From Arthrobacter sp. E3 (GTDB lineage: Bacteria > Actinomycetota > Actinomycetes > Actinomycetales > Micrococcaceae): a DNA stretch of 64,000 nucleotides. Shown here in pieces: positions 17,701 to 25,453 of the stretch. The stretch's first letter is position 1, and each line of letters starts with the position of its first letter. The notes below the pieces were generated by a model. That model searched no databases and was not told where the DNA came from. It saw only the letters and a list, made by a program, of their open reading frames with translations. The DNA lies in assembly GCF_017353415.1 (NCBI RefSeq), contig NZ_JAFMPX010000005.1, positions 1 through 64,000 of the forward strand. Reading direction: 5' to 3'. The translations under genes were made by a program, and so were the position numbers.

Positions 17701-18106
17701 TGTGCGCACCGAACTGGATTTGCTCTCCGTTGACGTGAGCGGGCACTTGATGGAAAGTTACGCACCACTGCTGGCCAAGCTTGGTGTCAGCCAAGCTGAA
17801 CAGTTGTTGGGTCTGCGCAACAACACCGAAGTTATGGTGGCAGGGGTGCGGGTGGCCACCCAAACACCGCCCATGCGCGGAGGCAAAAGGGTGGTGTTTA
17901 TTAGCATTGACGACGGCACCGGATGTGTTGACACCACCTTCTTCAGCGAGGCGCAGGAAAAGTCCGGGCCGCTACTTTTTGGTACCCGCATGCTACTGAT
18001 TCGCGGTGTGACACGGCGCACCGGCCCGCGAGGCATCACAGTGCAGGCGTTGGAGGCCTGGGATCTGCAGAACTCGGAGCTGCTGCCGGAGCTGTTGAGC
18101 AAGTAG
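14732..18106 (+). CDS. dnaE2: Error-prone DNA polymerase III alpha-type subunit
   Basis: 1124 residues. Order: N-terminal PHP domain (FVHLHSSSAFSAHFG; DALAVTDRDGLYGAV), polymerase palm with RGSGASSLVNYLLG and LPDIDLDVE (two of the metal-binding Asp), fingers, helix-hairpin-helix (YNSLAELRDRGRLSRPTLKR) and a C-terminal OB fold (EVMVAGVRV...). The length and PHP style fit DnaE2 rather than replicative DnaE1 (about 1180). DnaE2 works with ImuA'/ImuB in translesion synthesis after DNA damage; neither partner is in the window. GTG 14732 follows GGGAGGAG and overlaps the preceding gene; the upstream in-frame ATG 14687 lies deep inside that gene. Confidence 0.93.
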   Translation: MRNFVHLHSSSAFSAHFGVSWPEELARVAAADGDALAVTDRDGLYGAVKHVKACMAAGIDPIIGVDLAVVEEGPHGLMETGRVVVLAHGGAFLPPGTGYAALCRLISAAHSCTPVGLTLDKLAARVLDPESGKPALTVMLGPASPVGRSLHGRKYLLPRTKFLQWHNAMPAGSMVVEILSHLSAPGAPLSTTHAVRMLKLAQEFNVPAVLSNAARYAHAEDAPTADVLDAARLVMPLGELHELQPTGQAWLKSAAQMRAVAKEIVYQGGYGKAELSQLWANTSQLADKCRLDPSADLGWKQPTTPELDVLGLTRPASVELRQRSEAGLTRRFGNLNGTKLQTVRNRLETELATIGGLGFDSYFLTVAEVSDMIHTMGVRRAARGSGASSLVNYLLGISAVDPIANDLLFERFLSADRSTLPDIDLDVESAERHNVYRGIFARFGPQRVTLMSMQNSYRARGAVRDAGMALGMDRGEIDQIAKQLWRFSAGSFREALEEKPELRDLATQVRDSRQSGTGGQLDLLVDLTERLDSLPRHISMHPCGVILGDSGLLNRTPVQPSGMGLPMSQFDKHDMDAMGMLKLDVLGVRMQSAMAYAVREIIRLHPSREAVAAEGGHALGAPFISEHGGIDLDAVPFDDEPTFELIRSTHTLGCFQIESPGQRELVGKMAPTEFSDLIIDISLFRPGPMKSNMVKPFLESRAGFSLAHYAHADLIPVLEETHGVTVFHEQVLRTLSTMTGCTLSRADEFRRGLGKPAVEPTVEKYFRDQAASRGYSQAVIEEVWGTLAAFGSFGFCKAHGAAFAVPTYQSAWLKAHHPAEFMAGLWEHDPGMYPRRLLVAEARRMGIPILPLDINASSGEYRAERTEDNVTGVRLSLAGVYGLSGTELRRILAGQPYNSLAELRDRGRLSRPTLKRLAQLGALDSLHRRAKQSTGNTANRADLIAHVNSLPVHKANKRNEPIAGQLALPMEDVELGALAAKHPAAGLAETVRTELDLLSVDVSGHLMESYAPLLAKLGVSQAEQLLGLRNNTEVMVAGVRVATQTPPMRGGKRVVFISIDDGTGCVDTTFFSEAQEKSGPLLFGTRMLLIRGVTRRTGPRGITVQALEAWDLQNSELLPELLSK

Positions 18107-18125
18107 AAGGAGCAAGTAGAAGGAG
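18099..18125 (+). repeat. Short tandem repeat at the dnaE2 3' end
   Basis: GCAAGTAGAAGGAG occurs in two tandem, nearly identical 14-base copies spanning the dnaE2 stop codon, followed by a further partial copy (TAGAGAAGGCG). It looks like replication slippage; no function is suggested. Confidence 0.6.
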
Positions 18126-18278
18126 TAGAGAAGGCGTAGAGAGAACGGGAAAAGTGAAACCGCGGGAAAATCCAGTGCCAGCACGGATGTAGTCAGCCAC
18201 CAGCCCGCACATACTGGATGGCGAGGGATCCAACGGCCCTGCAACGGGCAGATCCGCCACGATCCCACGGAAGCTGCC

Positions 18279-18899
18279 ATGACACCCACGTCGGAATTCC
18301 TTGCCGCAGCCTTTGCCGGATTGGGCACCGGACTGGTGTTGATCGTTGCCATTGGCGTGCAGAACGCCCTTGTGTTGCGTGAAGGAATTCGCGGCGAATA
18401 CGTTGGCATGGTCATTTTGGTGTGTTTGTTCAGCGACGTAGTTCTTATCTGGACCGGTGTTGCAGGGGTCGGCGAAATGGTACAAGCAATGCCGGCGGCA
18501 GCCACAGTGGCAAAGGTCGGCGGGGCCGGATACCTGCTGGCCTATGCGGCCCTGACAGCAAAGAGAACGTTGCGTATGGGAACAGCGCTGCCATTCAGCA
18601 CAGGAGCAAACTCAACACGACGAATGGCACTGGCCGGGATCCTGGCTGCTACCTGGCTCAACCCAAACGTGTACTTTGACGTGCTTTTGCTTGGATCCCT
18701 GGCCAGCGTCCATGGCGAACTGCGCTGGGGCCTCGGGGTGGGGACCATCGGAGCGAGCGCGCTGTGGTTCATCTCCCTGGGGTACGGGGCCGCTTTGCTG
18801 CGCCCCATCTTCGCCCGCCCGCGGGCCTGGCAGGTCATGGATGCGCTGACTGCGGTGGTCATGACGGCTCTGGGCATTGCGGTGGCCACACGGGCCTGA
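18279..18899 (+). CDS. LysE/ArgO family amino acid exporter
   Basis: 206 residues with six hydrophobic segments. The N-terminal GLGTGLVLIVAIGVQNALVLREGI is the signature of LysE/ArgO transporters, and WLNPNVYFDVLLLGSLA is the second conserved segment. Likely exports basic amino acids; the exact substrate is inference. LysE is usually controlled by a neighbouring LysG regulator, but none is adjacent here. Confidence 0.9.
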   Translation: MTPTSEFLAAAFAGLGTGLVLIVAIGVQNALVLREGIRGEYVGMVILVCLFSDVVLIWTGVAGVGEMVQAMPAAATVAKVGGAGYLLAYAALTAKRTLRMGTALPFSTGANSTRRMALAGILAATWLNPNVYFDVLLLGSLASVHGELRWGLGVGTIGASALWFISLGYGAALLRPIFARPRAWQVMDALTAVVMTALGIAVATRA

Positions 18900-19050
18900 C
18901 CCGCCCTTAACCAAGCTGACCGTGCTGACTGTGCTGAAGGGGCCCGTGTTGGAGGGGCCCGTGCAGAGCAGATACCATCAAAGAGGCCCACAGCAACCCC
19001 CGTATGTTGCTTGGACATGGGGCCGCACAGGACAAATCAAGGAGTAAGAC

Positions 19051-21060
19051 GTGCCAGTGGATTCACAAGTCACCATCAAGGTCGAGGGTAACGAGACCGC
19101 GGTGGCCACAGGCACCACTGGTGCGGAACTTTTCTTTGAACGCCGCGACGTTGTTGTCATGCGCGTGGACGGGGTCTTGAAGGACCTTTCGGCCGTGCTT
19201 GAGGCCGGTGCCGCCGTCGAGCCTGTCACCATCGATTCCCCCGATGGACTGGACGTGCTGCGCCACTCCACCGCTCACGTCATGGCCCAGGCCGTGCAGC
19301 AACTGCGCCCCGACGCGAAGCTCGGGATCGGCCCGTACATCACCGACGGCTTCTACTTTGACTTCGATGTGGCTGAGCCCTTCACGCCTGAGGATCTGAA
19401 GGTCCTTGAGAAGATGATGCTCAAGATCGTCAACCAGAACCAAAAGTTCGCCCGCCGCGTCGTTACCGAGGACCAGGCTCGCGAAGCCATGGCCAACGAA
19501 CCCTACAAGCTGGAACTGCTGGGCAAGGCATCCGAGGCAGACTCCGCCGGCGAAGGCGTGAATGTTGAGGTCGGTGCAGGGGAGATCACCATCTATGACA
19601 ACGTGGACCGCAAATCCGGGGACCTTCTCTGGTGCGATCTGTGCCGCGGCCCGCACCTGCAAAACACGAAGCTGATCTCCAACGCCTTCGCCCTGACCCG
19701 CACCTCCGCCGCGTACTGGCTGGGCAACCAGAACAACCAGCAGCTGCAGCGCATCTACGGCACGGCGTGGCCCACCAAGGATGCCCTGAAGGCCTACCAG
19801 GAGCGCATCGCAGAAGCTGAGCGCCGCGACCACCGCAAGCTCGGCGTCGAGCTTGATCTGTTCTCCTTCCCCGACGAGCTGGGCTCCGGCCTGCCGGTTT
19901 TCCACCCCAAGGGCGGCATCATCCGCAAAGAGATGGAAGACTACTCCCGCAAGCGGCACGTCGAGGCCGGCTACGAGTTCGTCTATACCCCGCACATCAC
20001 CAAGGCCAACCTGTATGAGGTTTCCGGCCACCTTGACTGGTACAAGGACGGCATGTTCCCGCCCATGCACGTGGACGCGGAGCTCAATGAAGACGGCACG
20101 GTGCGCAAGCCCGGCCAGGACTACTACCTCAAACCGATGAACTGCCCCATGCACAACCTGATCTTCCGTTCGCGCGGACGCTCCTACCGTGAACTGCCGC
20201 TGCGTCTCTTTGAATTCGGGTCCGTCTACCGCTACGAAAAGTCGGGTGTGGTCCACGGCCTCACCCGCGTTCGCGGCATGACACAGGACGACGCGCACAT
20301 CTACTGCACCAAGGAGCAGATGAAGGATGAGCTCACCGAAACGCTAAACTTTGTGCTGTCCCTGCTCAAGGACTACGGCCTGGATGACTTCTACCTGGAG
20401 CTCTCCACCAAGGATCCGGAAAAGTTTGTCGGCGATGACGCCGTCTGGGAGGAAGCCACCCAAACCCTGGCCGAGGTGGCCGAGGCGTCGGGACTGGAAC
20501 TCGTTTCAGACCCGGGCGGAGCCGCGTTCTACGGCCCGAAGATCTCCGTGCAGGCCAAGGATGCGCTGGGACGCACCTGGCAGATGTCCACCATCCAGCT
20601 GGACTTCAACCTGCCCGAACGCTTCGAGCTTGAATACCAGGCAGCGGACGGCACCCGCCAGCGCCCCGTCATGATCCACCGCGCCCTGTTTGGCTCGGTG
20701 GAGCGCTTCATGGGTGTACTGACCGAGCACTACGCGGGCGCGTTCCCGGCATGGCTCTCACCCGTGCAGGTGGTGGCCATCCCGGTGGCGGAGGCGTTCA
20801 ATGACTACATGTTCGACGTCGTCGCCAAGCTGAAGCAGGCTGGCATCCGTGCCGAGGTGGATATTTCAAGCGACCGCTTCCCGAAGAAGATCCGCACGGC
20901 CAGCAAGGACAAGGTCCCGTTTGTGCTGATCGCCGGCGGGGACGACGCCGACGCGAACGCAGTGTCCTTCCGCTTCCGCGACGGCAGCCAGGACAACGGC
21001 GTGGCCGTCGATGACGCGGTGGCCCGCATTGTTGAGGCAGTTAGGAACCGCACGGCGTGA
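19051..21060 (+). CDS. thrS: Threonyl-tRNA synthetase
   Basis: 669 residues. N-terminal TGS domain, then the editing domain ([13 protein letters not shown] carries the HxxxH metal site; CDLCRGPHL), the class II catalytic core ([53 protein letters not shown] read in parts) and the anticodon-binding domain ([11 protein letters not shown]). It charges tRNA-Thr. GTG 19051 follows AAGGAG. The HIT gene starts inside its stop codon. No T-box leader is visible. Confidence 0.97.
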   Translation: MPVDSQVTIKVEGNETAVATGTTGAELFFERRDVVVMRVDGVLKDLSAVLEAGAAVEPVTIDSPDGLDVLRHSTAHVMAQAVQQLRPDAKLGIGPYITDGFYFDFDVAEPFTPEDLKVLEKMMLKIVNQNQKFARRVVTEDQAREAMANEPYKLELLGKASEADSAGEGVNVEVGAGEITIYDNVDRKSGDLLWCDLCRGPHLQNTKLISNAFALTRTSAAYWLGNQNNQQLQRIYGTAWPTKDALKAYQERIAEAERRDHRKLGVELDLFSFPDELGSGLPVFHPKGGIIRKEMEDYSRKRHVEAGYEFVYTPHITKANLYEVSGHLDWYKDGMFPPMHVDAELNEDGTVRKPGQDYYLKPMNCPMHNLIFRSRGRSYRELPLRLFEFGSVYRYEKSGVVHGLTRVRGMTQDDAHIYCTKEQMKDELTETLNFVLSLLKDYGLDDFYLELSTKDPEKFVGDDAVWEEATQTLAEVAEASGLELVSDPGGAAFYGPKISVQAKDALGRTWQMSTIQLDFNLPERFELEYQAADGTRQRPVMIHRALFGSVERFMGVLTEHYAGAFPAWLSPVQVVAIPVAEAFNDYMFDVVAKLKQAGIRAEVDISSDRFPKKIRTASKDKVPFVLIAGGDDADANAVSFRFRDGSQDNGVAVDDAVARIVEAVRNRTA

Positions 21061-21716
21061 GTGAATTTGGTGGGGCGCCCAAGCCTGTTTCAGTCGATGA
21101 CTTTGAACTCCCGGGGGTTCCAGATGCCTTCCAACGACTCTGGACGCCCCACCGGCTCGCCTATGTCAAGGGTGGCCAGGACCAATTCTCAGGCAAGCAT
21201 AACTGTCCGTTTTGCGAAGCGCCCGGGCGCAGTGACGAAGAGTCCCTGATTGTCCGCCGCGGCGAATTGGCCTACGTTGTCCTGAACCTGTACCCGTACA
21301 ACCCAGGCCATTTACTGGTGTGTCCCTACCGGCACGTGCCCGACTACAGCGACTTGACGGTGGCTGAAACGGCCGAGTTTGCCGCGCTGTCCCAGCAGGC
21401 CATGCGTGTGTTGCGCCAGGTAGCGAACCCTTCCGGCTTCAACCTGGGCATGAATCAGGGTGTCACGGGTGGGGCTGGCATTGCCGCGCACCTGCACCAG
21501 CACATTGTGCCCCGGTGGGGTGGGGACGGAAACTTCATGCCCATCATCGCCGGCACCAAAGCCATCACGCAGACACTGGGCGACGTCCGCGAACAGGTGT
21601 CCGCAGCCTGGGCAAACGCGAGTTCAGGCACGACGGCGGCGGACATGCCTGCAGGCACGACGGCAGCGCAGGCCCCTACAGCGCAGGCCCCTATACAGGG
21701 GGAGCCCGATGCTTAA
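21057..21716 (+). CDS. HIT family protein (AP4A phosphorylase-type)
   Basis: 219 residues with the histidine triad [12 protein letters not shown] and an N-terminal [11 protein letters not shown] zinc-type loop. In Mycobacterium tuberculosis the gene between thrS and pgsA encodes an AP4A phosphorylase, so that function is likely here. The start overlaps the thrS stop (GTGA), and the 3' end overlaps pgsA by 8 bases. The last 30 residues contain a short Ala/Thr/Pro duplication (PTAQAPIQ) from a repeated GCGCAGGCCCCTA. Confidence 0.88.
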   Translation: MSEFGGAPKPVSVDDFELPGVPDAFQRLWTPHRLAYVKGGQDQFSGKHNCPFCEAPGRSDEESLIVRRGELAYVVLNLYPYNPGHLLVCPYRHVPDYSDLTVAETAEFAALSQQAMRVLRQVANPSGFNLGMNQGVTGGAGIAAHLHQHIVPRWGGDGNFMPIIAGTKAITQTLGDVREQVSAAWANASSGTTAADMPAGTTAAQAPTAQAPIQGEPDA

Positions 21717-22335
21717 CAAGTACGCCCGCGCGCTCTTTGCCGCCATCTTCACCCCCGTAGCCGCACTGCTGGTGCGGCTGAAGGTTTCACCGGACGCCGT
21801 CACGATCATCGGCACGCTCGGTGTGGCGGCAGGTGCCTTGATCGGATACCCCCTCGGTCAGTTGTTTTGGGGCACGGTGGTCATCACCGTCTTCGTCTTC
21901 TCCGACATCATCGACGGGCTCATGGCCCGGATGCTGGGGCGCTCCGGCAGGTGGGGGGCCTTCCTGGACTCCACCCTTGACCGGGTGGGTGACGGCGCCG
22001 TGTTCGCCGGTATTGTTGTATGGTTCTACACCGGCGGCAACAACCACTTCATTGCGGCCATGGCACTGACCTGCTTGGTGTTGGGCTCCATTGTCTCCTA
22101 TGCCAAGGCACGTGCCGAAGGTCTGGGAATGACGGCTAACGTGGGCATTGCTGAGCGCTCCGACAGGCTTGTGGTGGTGCTGGTGGCGACCGGGCTGGTA
22201 GGTCTGGGCATCCCGGAAGCCGTGCTCGCCGTCGTACTTGTGCTGCTCGCACTGGCCAGCCTGGTGACCGTGTTCCAGCGCATTGGTACTGTGCGCCGCC
22301 AAGCCCACGACGCCAACCTCACGCAGGGGCAGTAG
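21709..22335 (+). CDS. pgsA: Phosphatidylinositol phosphate synthase (CDP-alcohol phosphatidyltransferase)
   Basis: 208 residues, six membrane segments. It carries the full CDP-alcohol motif DGxxARx8Gx3Dx3D: DGLMARMLGRSGRWGAFLDS then TLDR. From its place after thrS-HIT it is the actinobacterial enzyme that joins CDP-diacylglycerol to inositol 1-phosphate. In the M. tuberculosis layout patA and pimA follow; here they do not. ATG 21709 overlaps the HIT gene by 8 bases. Confidence 0.9.
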   Translation: MLNKYARALFAAIFTPVAALLVRLKVSPDAVTIIGTLGVAAGALIGYPLGQLFWGTVVITVFVFSDIIDGLMARMLGRSGRWGAFLDSTLDRVGDGAVFAGIVVWFYTGGNNHFIAAMALTCLVLGSIVSYAKARAEGLGMTANVGIAERSDRLVVVLVATGLVGLGIPEAVLAVVLVLLALASLVTVFQRIGTVRRQAHDANLTQGQ

Positions 22336-22453
22336 AAGACGGGCAGTAACACCTGTTTTTTGGCCACTGCCACCCCGGATTAGAATGGCGATACCCGTGT
22401 GAGACATCACGTTTACGGGCTTAGAAAATATCGTTCCTTCCAGAGGGGTTTTT

Positions 22454-23356
22454 GTGTCTACACCCGATGTAACACCGGTAACCGGCAGCAGCCGCGTCAA
22501 GCGAGGCATGGCGGACATGCTCAAGGGCGGCGTCATCATGGACGTCGTCAACGTTGAACAGGCGAAGATTGCCGAAGACGCCGGCGCCGTGGCCGTCATG
22601 GCCTTGGAACGCGTTCCAGCCGACATCCGCGCCCAGGGTGGCGTATCCCGCGCCAGCGACCCGGACATGATCGACGCCATCATCGCCGCCGTGTCCATCC
22701 CCGTCATGGCCAAGGCCCGCATTGGGCACTTCGTCGAAGCCCAGGTCCTTGAGTCCTTGGGTGTCGACTACGTGGACGAGTCCGAGGTCCTGACTCCGGC
22801 CGACTACGAGCACCACATCGACAAGTGGAATTTCAAGGTTCCCTTCGTCTGTGGCGCCACCAACTTGGGGGAGGCCCTGCGCCGCATCAACGAAGGTGCC
22901 GCCATGATCCGCTCCAAGGGTGAAGCAGGCACTGGCGACGTCTCCAACGCCACAGGGCACATGCGCAAGATCCGCACACAGATCGCGCAGTTGGCGGCCC
23001 TGCCCAAGGACGAGCTCTACGTTGCCGCCAAGGAACTGGCCGCCCCGTACGAGTTGGTCAAGGAGGTTGCCGCCTCCGGCAAGCTCCCCGTGGTGCTGTT
23101 CACGGCAGGCGGCATCGCCACCCCGGCCGACGCCGCCATGATGATGCAGCTTGGGGCCGACGGCGTTTTCGTCGGCTCCGGGATCTTCAAGTCCGGCAAC
23201 CCCGCCCAGCGCGCGGCAGCCGTGGTCAAGGCCACCACGTTCTTCGACGACCCCAAGGTCATTGCGGACGTCTCTCGCGGTTTGGGTGAGGCCATGGTGG
23301 GCATCAACGTCGCTGACATCCCGGAACCGCACCGCCTGGCCGAGCGCGGCTGGTAG
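22454..23356 (+). CDS. pdxS: Pyridoxal 5'-phosphate synthase subunit PdxS
   Basis: 300 residues, TIM-barrel. Seen: [20 protein letters not shown], the Schiff-base Lys in [15 protein letters not shown], and the phosphate-binding [20 protein letters not shown] and [11 protein letters not shown]. It builds PLP from ribose 5-phosphate, glyceraldehyde 3-phosphate and ammonia supplied by PdxT. GTG 22454 follows AGAGGGG. PdxT lies 4.9 kb downstream, separated by three other genes. Confidence 0.97.
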   Translation: MSTPDVTPVTGSSRVKRGMADMLKGGVIMDVVNVEQAKIAEDAGAVAVMALERVPADIRAQGGVSRASDPDMIDAIIAAVSIPVMAKARIGHFVEAQVLESLGVDYVDESEVLTPADYEHHIDKWNFKVPFVCGATNLGEALRRINEGAAMIRSKGEAGTGDVSNATGHMRKIRTQIAQLAALPKDELYVAAKELAAPYELVKEVAASGKLPVVLFTAGGIATPADAAMMMQLGADGVFVGSGIFKSGNPAQRAAAVVKATTFFDDPKVIADVSRGLGEAMVGINVADIPEPHRLAERGW

Positions 23357-23405
23357 CAAGCAGGAACATTAACAACGCCGGCAGTAAACCGGCAGCAATT
23401 GGTAG

Positions 23406-23445
23406 CGGCACCCGGGGCGCGTTTGAACGCGTGCGCCGGGTGCCG
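23406..23445 (+). terminator. Terminator after pdxS
   Basis: CGGCACCCGG pairs with CCGGGTGCCG as a 10-bp outer stem, and the enclosed GCGCG/CGCGT-rich core extends it. No clear T-run follows. Confidence 0.65.
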
Positions 23446-23538
23446 CCGTCGTCCTACCGACGCTCCTGCACCTTCCGGCCTCCCCGCCCTGACCCTCGCG
23501 CACCTTCCGGGGTTTTCCACCGAACGCTTCCTCACTCT

Positions 23539-24458
23539 ATGATCCTGACCATGCCACAGGCTTTCACCGACCTTCTCGCCTATCCCGTCACGCCACTAAC
23601 GCACGACGACGAACATGACTTTGGTGCCTTGGCGCGCCTGGTGCGTGAAGCGGCTGGGGCAGGGGTGTCCGGGGTGACTGTTCTTGTTACCTCTGGCGCC
23701 GGTGTGGTGTTTGATCGGTGGGAGCGTCGTGCTGTGACGGAGGCTGCTGTTGAAACTCTGGCGCAATTGGGCTTGCCCAGTGTCGCCAAGATTCCGGTGT
23801 ATTCAGCCATCAGCGCCGCTTCCACCCGCGAAGTGGTACATCTGGCCAAGGATGCTGAGCAGGCAGGAGCCGCCGGACTCTTGCTGTCTCCGTTTTCCTA
23901 CCTGCCGTTGTCCGACAAGGAAGTTCGGGCACTTTTTGTTCAGGTAGCCGATATTACCAACCTCCCGCTCTGTTTCTACAACAAACCGCTGCAGACGCAA
24001 TATGACGTGACTGCCGAGACTTTGGGTGTGTTGGCGGAGACTGCCCCTCTGGTAGCCGTGAAGGAATGCATGCGTCGCGACGATGTTGTCGGGAGGATTC
24101 AAATATATCGGGATTCCGTGGGCGACGCATTTTCGATTGGACTCAGCGCAGACGTGCAACTTCTCTCGACGCTGCCGGAATCTGACGCATGGCAGACAGG
24201 GTTAGCTGCATTGTTGCCTGTTGACTATGTGCGGGTTTGGCGAGATGCCCAGTCCGGCAATCCTCAAGGTCCCAGTTTGGAACGCTTGAGGAGAATAGCC
24301 GGCGCACTGGGCGCCGTACCGTCATCTATCGGTGCTCTGCACGCGTGGCTACGATTCTGGGTACGGAGACCGCGGGGCCGCGGGGTCCTTTCGCTCACGC
24401 CACGAAGAATGACATGGAAGCCGCACCTGACCTGAGTGAAGTACGTACCGCGAACTAA
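23539..24458 (+). pseudogene. Dihydrodipicolinate synthase family protein, C-terminus frameshifted
   Basis: A DapA/NAL-superfamily TIM barrel. Seen: AYPVTPLTHDDE, VLVTSGAGVVFDR in place of the usual GTTGE, PFSYLPLSDKEV, CFYNKPLQTQYD (tyrosine and following), and the Schiff-base Lys in PLVAVKECMRRDD. At about 24343 the frame shifts: the starting frame runs off into Arg/Trp-rich sequence and stops at 24435, while the next frame restores a normal-looking C-terminus (VATILGTETAGPRGPF...) ending at 24458. One missing base explains it. The enzyme may act in sugar-acid or amino-acid degradation. ATG 23539 or 23551 could be the start. Confidence 0.7.
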
Positions 24459-24558
24459 TCCGCGTGCAGGAGCCCTGCTCAATGTGGGCCGAAACGTGCT
24501 GGAGTGTCACGGTAAGATGCCCGGAAAGTGCAGGAGCGTCGGTGGGGTGGGCGGGGCT

Positions 24559-25311
24559 TTACTGCGTTGGGTGGAACCACCAGGTTTGGCCCTTGCCGAT
24601 GAGTTCGAAGCCGCGCTTCTTGTACAGCTGCTGACCGTCGGGGGTGGCATTGAGCAGCAGGTGTTCGGCCCCGGCGTTGAACGCGGCCTCGGAGAGCTGG
24701 TTGAGCATGGCAGTGCCCATGCCCTTGCGGCGATGTTCAGGAGCCACCACCATGTCAAAGATCCCGGCCAGGTGCTTGGTGCCCTGTTCCGGCGGCATAT
24801 ACGCATAGCCGCGCCCGGCCCACTCCTGCTCGCTCGCCGAGGGATCTCCCTGCTGTCCTTGTCCCTCCTGAGCGGTGCCTTCCGGAGCCGTGCCCTCTTG
24901 GTCGGGGCTGCGTGCGGTGGCCAGCCAGACCTGATCGGGGACCACGGCTGTGACGCTGACGCGGTCGTCGTGGGCTTGGCTGCCACCGGGCACTGAATCC
25001 AGGTCGAGGGAACGTGTCATCCACCATGGCTGCCAGCCAAGTTCAAAGCCATACTGCGGCAGGATGCTCTTCCGGATGGCTGCACTCATCCAGATGCCCA
25101 CGGCGGTAGCACCACGGCGTTCGGCCTCCGCTAGGACGGGCTCCAGGCCCGTTGCATTGATGTCGGTGGGAAACATGCACAGCATTTCGCGTGTCTCCGG
25201 CAGCCAGACCCAGTCCATCTTGTGGGTGGAAAACGATCGTCCGCCTGTCGCCTCCGCCAGTGCCCTGAACCAGGCGTGCTGTGTGCGTTGGCAGTCGGCA
25301 AGGGTGACCAT
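24559..25311 (-). CDS. GNAT family N-acetyltransferase
   Basis: 250 residues. The C-terminal GNAT core shows DMVVAPEHRRKGMGTAMLNQL and LLLNATPDGQQLYKKRGFE, the acetyl-CoA loop and motif B. The N-terminal half (about 1-110) looks like a second, degenerate GNAT fold (YGFELGWQPWW). A Gln/Glu/Gly-rich linker (about 130-160) separates them. The substrate is unknown. It lies with the asparagine synthetase fusion in the insert between pdxS and pdxT. Confidence 0.8.
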   Translation of the reverse strand: MVTLADCQRTQHAWFRALAEATGGRSFSTHKMDWVWLPETREMLCMFPTDINATGLEPVLAEAERRGATAVGIWMSAAIRKSILPQYGFELGWQPWWMTRSLDLDSVPGGSQAHDDRVSVTAVVPDQVWLATARSPDQEGTAPEGTAQEGQGQQGDPSASEQEWAGRGYAYMPPEQGTKHLAGIFDMVVAPEHRRKGMGTAMLNQLSEAAFNAGAEHLLLNATPDGQQLYKKRGFELIGKGQTWWFHPTQ

Positions 25312-25453
25312 GATGATTCTTCCGTTTGTAAATGGGTTGGCTGGATAACTAGTGCTGAATACACGTGGAAAGTTGGCTGCGGCTGGTTAAAGCCGTCAGG
25401 CGCGATACGGCCCCGTGAACGGGCGGGGGCCGAGATCGCGCCTGCGCAGGTAG

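Noticed and set aside
18900-19050. T-box or other riboswitch before thrS
   Set aside because: Short leader with GGGGCCCGTG-type repeats but no specifier loop or antiterminator sequence seen.
19063-20298. 411-codon minus-strand frame opposite thrS
   Set aside because: Shadow of a highly biased GC-rich gene; no motif of its own.
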